From positions 1 through 6,394 of the forward strand of contig DAFQ01000017.1 of NCBI GenBank assembly GCA_002497985.1: a stretch of DNA of 6,394 bases. The letters run 5' to 3'. Numbering within the stretch: position 1 is the first letter of the stretch; each line of letters opens with the position of its first letter. A model generated the notes under the pieces. It worked only from the letters and a program-made list of their open reading frames with translations. It made no database searches and had not been told where the DNA came from. This DNA comes from Euryarchaeota archaeon UBA4. GTDB taxonomy: Archaea > Thermoplasmatota > Poseidoniia > Poseidoniales > Thalassarchaeaceae. Shown piece after piece: positions 5,749 through 6,394 of this stretch. Made by a program: the position numbers and the translations under genes.

Positions 5749-6393
5749 TCAAAGGTCGTCTCTTACCTTCTTCATTATCTCGTATTCAGCCCTCTTGATA
5801 TGCTCACCTAGTGTGCTTCTGGCCATTCCAAGCTCATCTGCGAGGTCTTTTAGTTTGACATTGGAATTAGGATCATAGTACCCTCTCTTGATTGCGAGTG
5901 AGACAACCTCTCTTTGCCGATCAGTCAACTCATCCGCCCAACCACTAGTGGTCCCCTCTCTGATTGAATGGACGCTGATTTTATCCGGAGGCATTAGCAT
6001 TCTGAGTAGGGAGACAAATCTACGGATGGAATCCGAAAGGCCGGACATACGCATCTCCATCCCCCTCTCGGAGTCTATTCCGTATGGGGGTTGAACATGG
6101 ATATTGGAAAGCTCTATTGCAGTCTTCGCGAAGGGGTGCGTGCAAAGCATGCTCACCACAATAACATCCCCATCTTCTTCGTGCTTCTCAAGAACCTCGG
6201 CCCAACCAAGGTCAGAGATTTCCTCCAGACTCTTTCCTTCTTTCAGTCTGATTTCTGCTAGTTGAACTACCCCGTCTTCCCTAATCTCCAGATGCCCTAG
6301 GACCTCTATGCTTTCCACAATGTCCAGTATGCGAGAGATCTCCTTGGAACCTCTCAGCGAGGAGATCTTCCACCTCAGGGAGACTCTCCTCAT
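5749..6393 (-). CDS. HTH_10 (bacterio-opsin activator-like) transcriptional regulator
   Basis: The protein has 214 residues. The C-terminal domain (about 155-208) carries the HTH_10 pattern: LTDRQREVVSLAIKRGYYD, then LKDLADELGMARSTLGEHIKRAE. This is the DNA-binding domain of archaeal Bat-like regulators. The N-terminal region (1-150) is a probable ligand-sensing or protein-interaction domain. MRRVSLRW at the start and the EVLEKHEEDGDVIVV strand recall the N-terminal domain common in this family, but it carries no recognisable cofactor motif. The ATG sits one base from the window edge. The N-terminus looks natural, but an upstream start cannot be excluded. The gene ends 61 bases before the small-subunit start, in the same orientation, with a palindrome array between them. 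Control of the adjacent hydroxylase operon, or of its own gene, is a reasonable inference from position and not shown by the sequence. Confidence 0.88.
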   Translation of the reverse strand: MRRVSLRWKISSLRGSKEISRILDIVESIEVLGHLEIREDGVVQLAEIRLKEGKSLEEISDLGWAEVLEKHEEDGDVIVVSMLCTHPFAKTAIELSNIHVQPPYGIDSERGMEMRMSGLSDSIRRFVSLLRMLMPPDKISVHSIREGTTSGWADELTDRQREVVSLAIKRGYYDPNSNVKLKDLADELGMARSTLGEHIKRAEYEIMKKVRDDL

Positions 6394-6394
6394 G

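Noticed and set aside
1..6394. CRISPR arrays, tRNA or rRNA genes, insertion sequences
   Set aside because: No spaced direct repeats, cloverleaf-like sequence, rRNA motifs, transposase or terminal inverted repeats were seen on either strand.

Overview
The window looks like a piece of an archaeal chromosome, most plausibly a marine planktonic euryarchaeon of the Poseidoniales (Marine Group II) type. That placement is an inference from four things: a regulator of the HTH_10 (bacterio-opsin-activator-like) family, Shine-Dalgarno sites mixed with a TATA-type promoter, a surface protein with a C-terminal hydrophobic anchor ending in KKRF, and a roughly balanced base composition by eye. No rRNA or tRNA is present to settle the lineage.

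Every gene I can support lies on the minus strand, so transcription runs from high to low coordinates. In that order the window holds: an HTH_10 regulator (6393-5749); a 61-base gap carrying a striking GGGGTC palindrome array; the three subunits of a molybdenum hydroxylase of the xanthine dehydrogenase / 4-hydroxybenzoyl-CoA reductase superfamily, namely the 2x[2Fe-2S] small subunit (5687-5121), the molybdopterin-binding large subunit (5119-2336) and the FAD-binding medium subunit (2339-1353); and a secreted, membrane-anchored protein with Ig-like repeats (1356-424). After a 163-base gap with its own TATA-like promoter comes the 5' part of a membrane-anchored protein (260 to beyond position 1).

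The hydroxylase genes are packed tightly. There is one base between small and large, an ATGA overlap between large and medium, and a second ATGA overlap between the medium subunit and the surface protein. This implies one translationally coupled operon that includes the surface protein. Electrons would pass from substrate at the Mo cofactor through two [2Fe-2S] clusters to FAD, or in reverse if the enzyme works as a reductase. The FAD subunit also carries a cysteine-rich insert like that of the beta subunit of 4-hydroxybenzoyl-CoA reductase, which suggests an added [4Fe-4S] cluster and an aromatic or acyl-CoA-like substrate rather than CO. The large subunit lacks the CO dehydrogenase active-site loop. 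The true substrate cannot be read from the sequence.

The most unusual points are the HcrB-like cysteine insert in a probable marine archaeon, the long N- and C-terminal extensions of the large subunit, the coupled surface protein, and the alternating GGGGTC/GACCCC half-sites between regulator and enzyme genes. No mobile elements, CRISPR arrays or RNA genes were seen.
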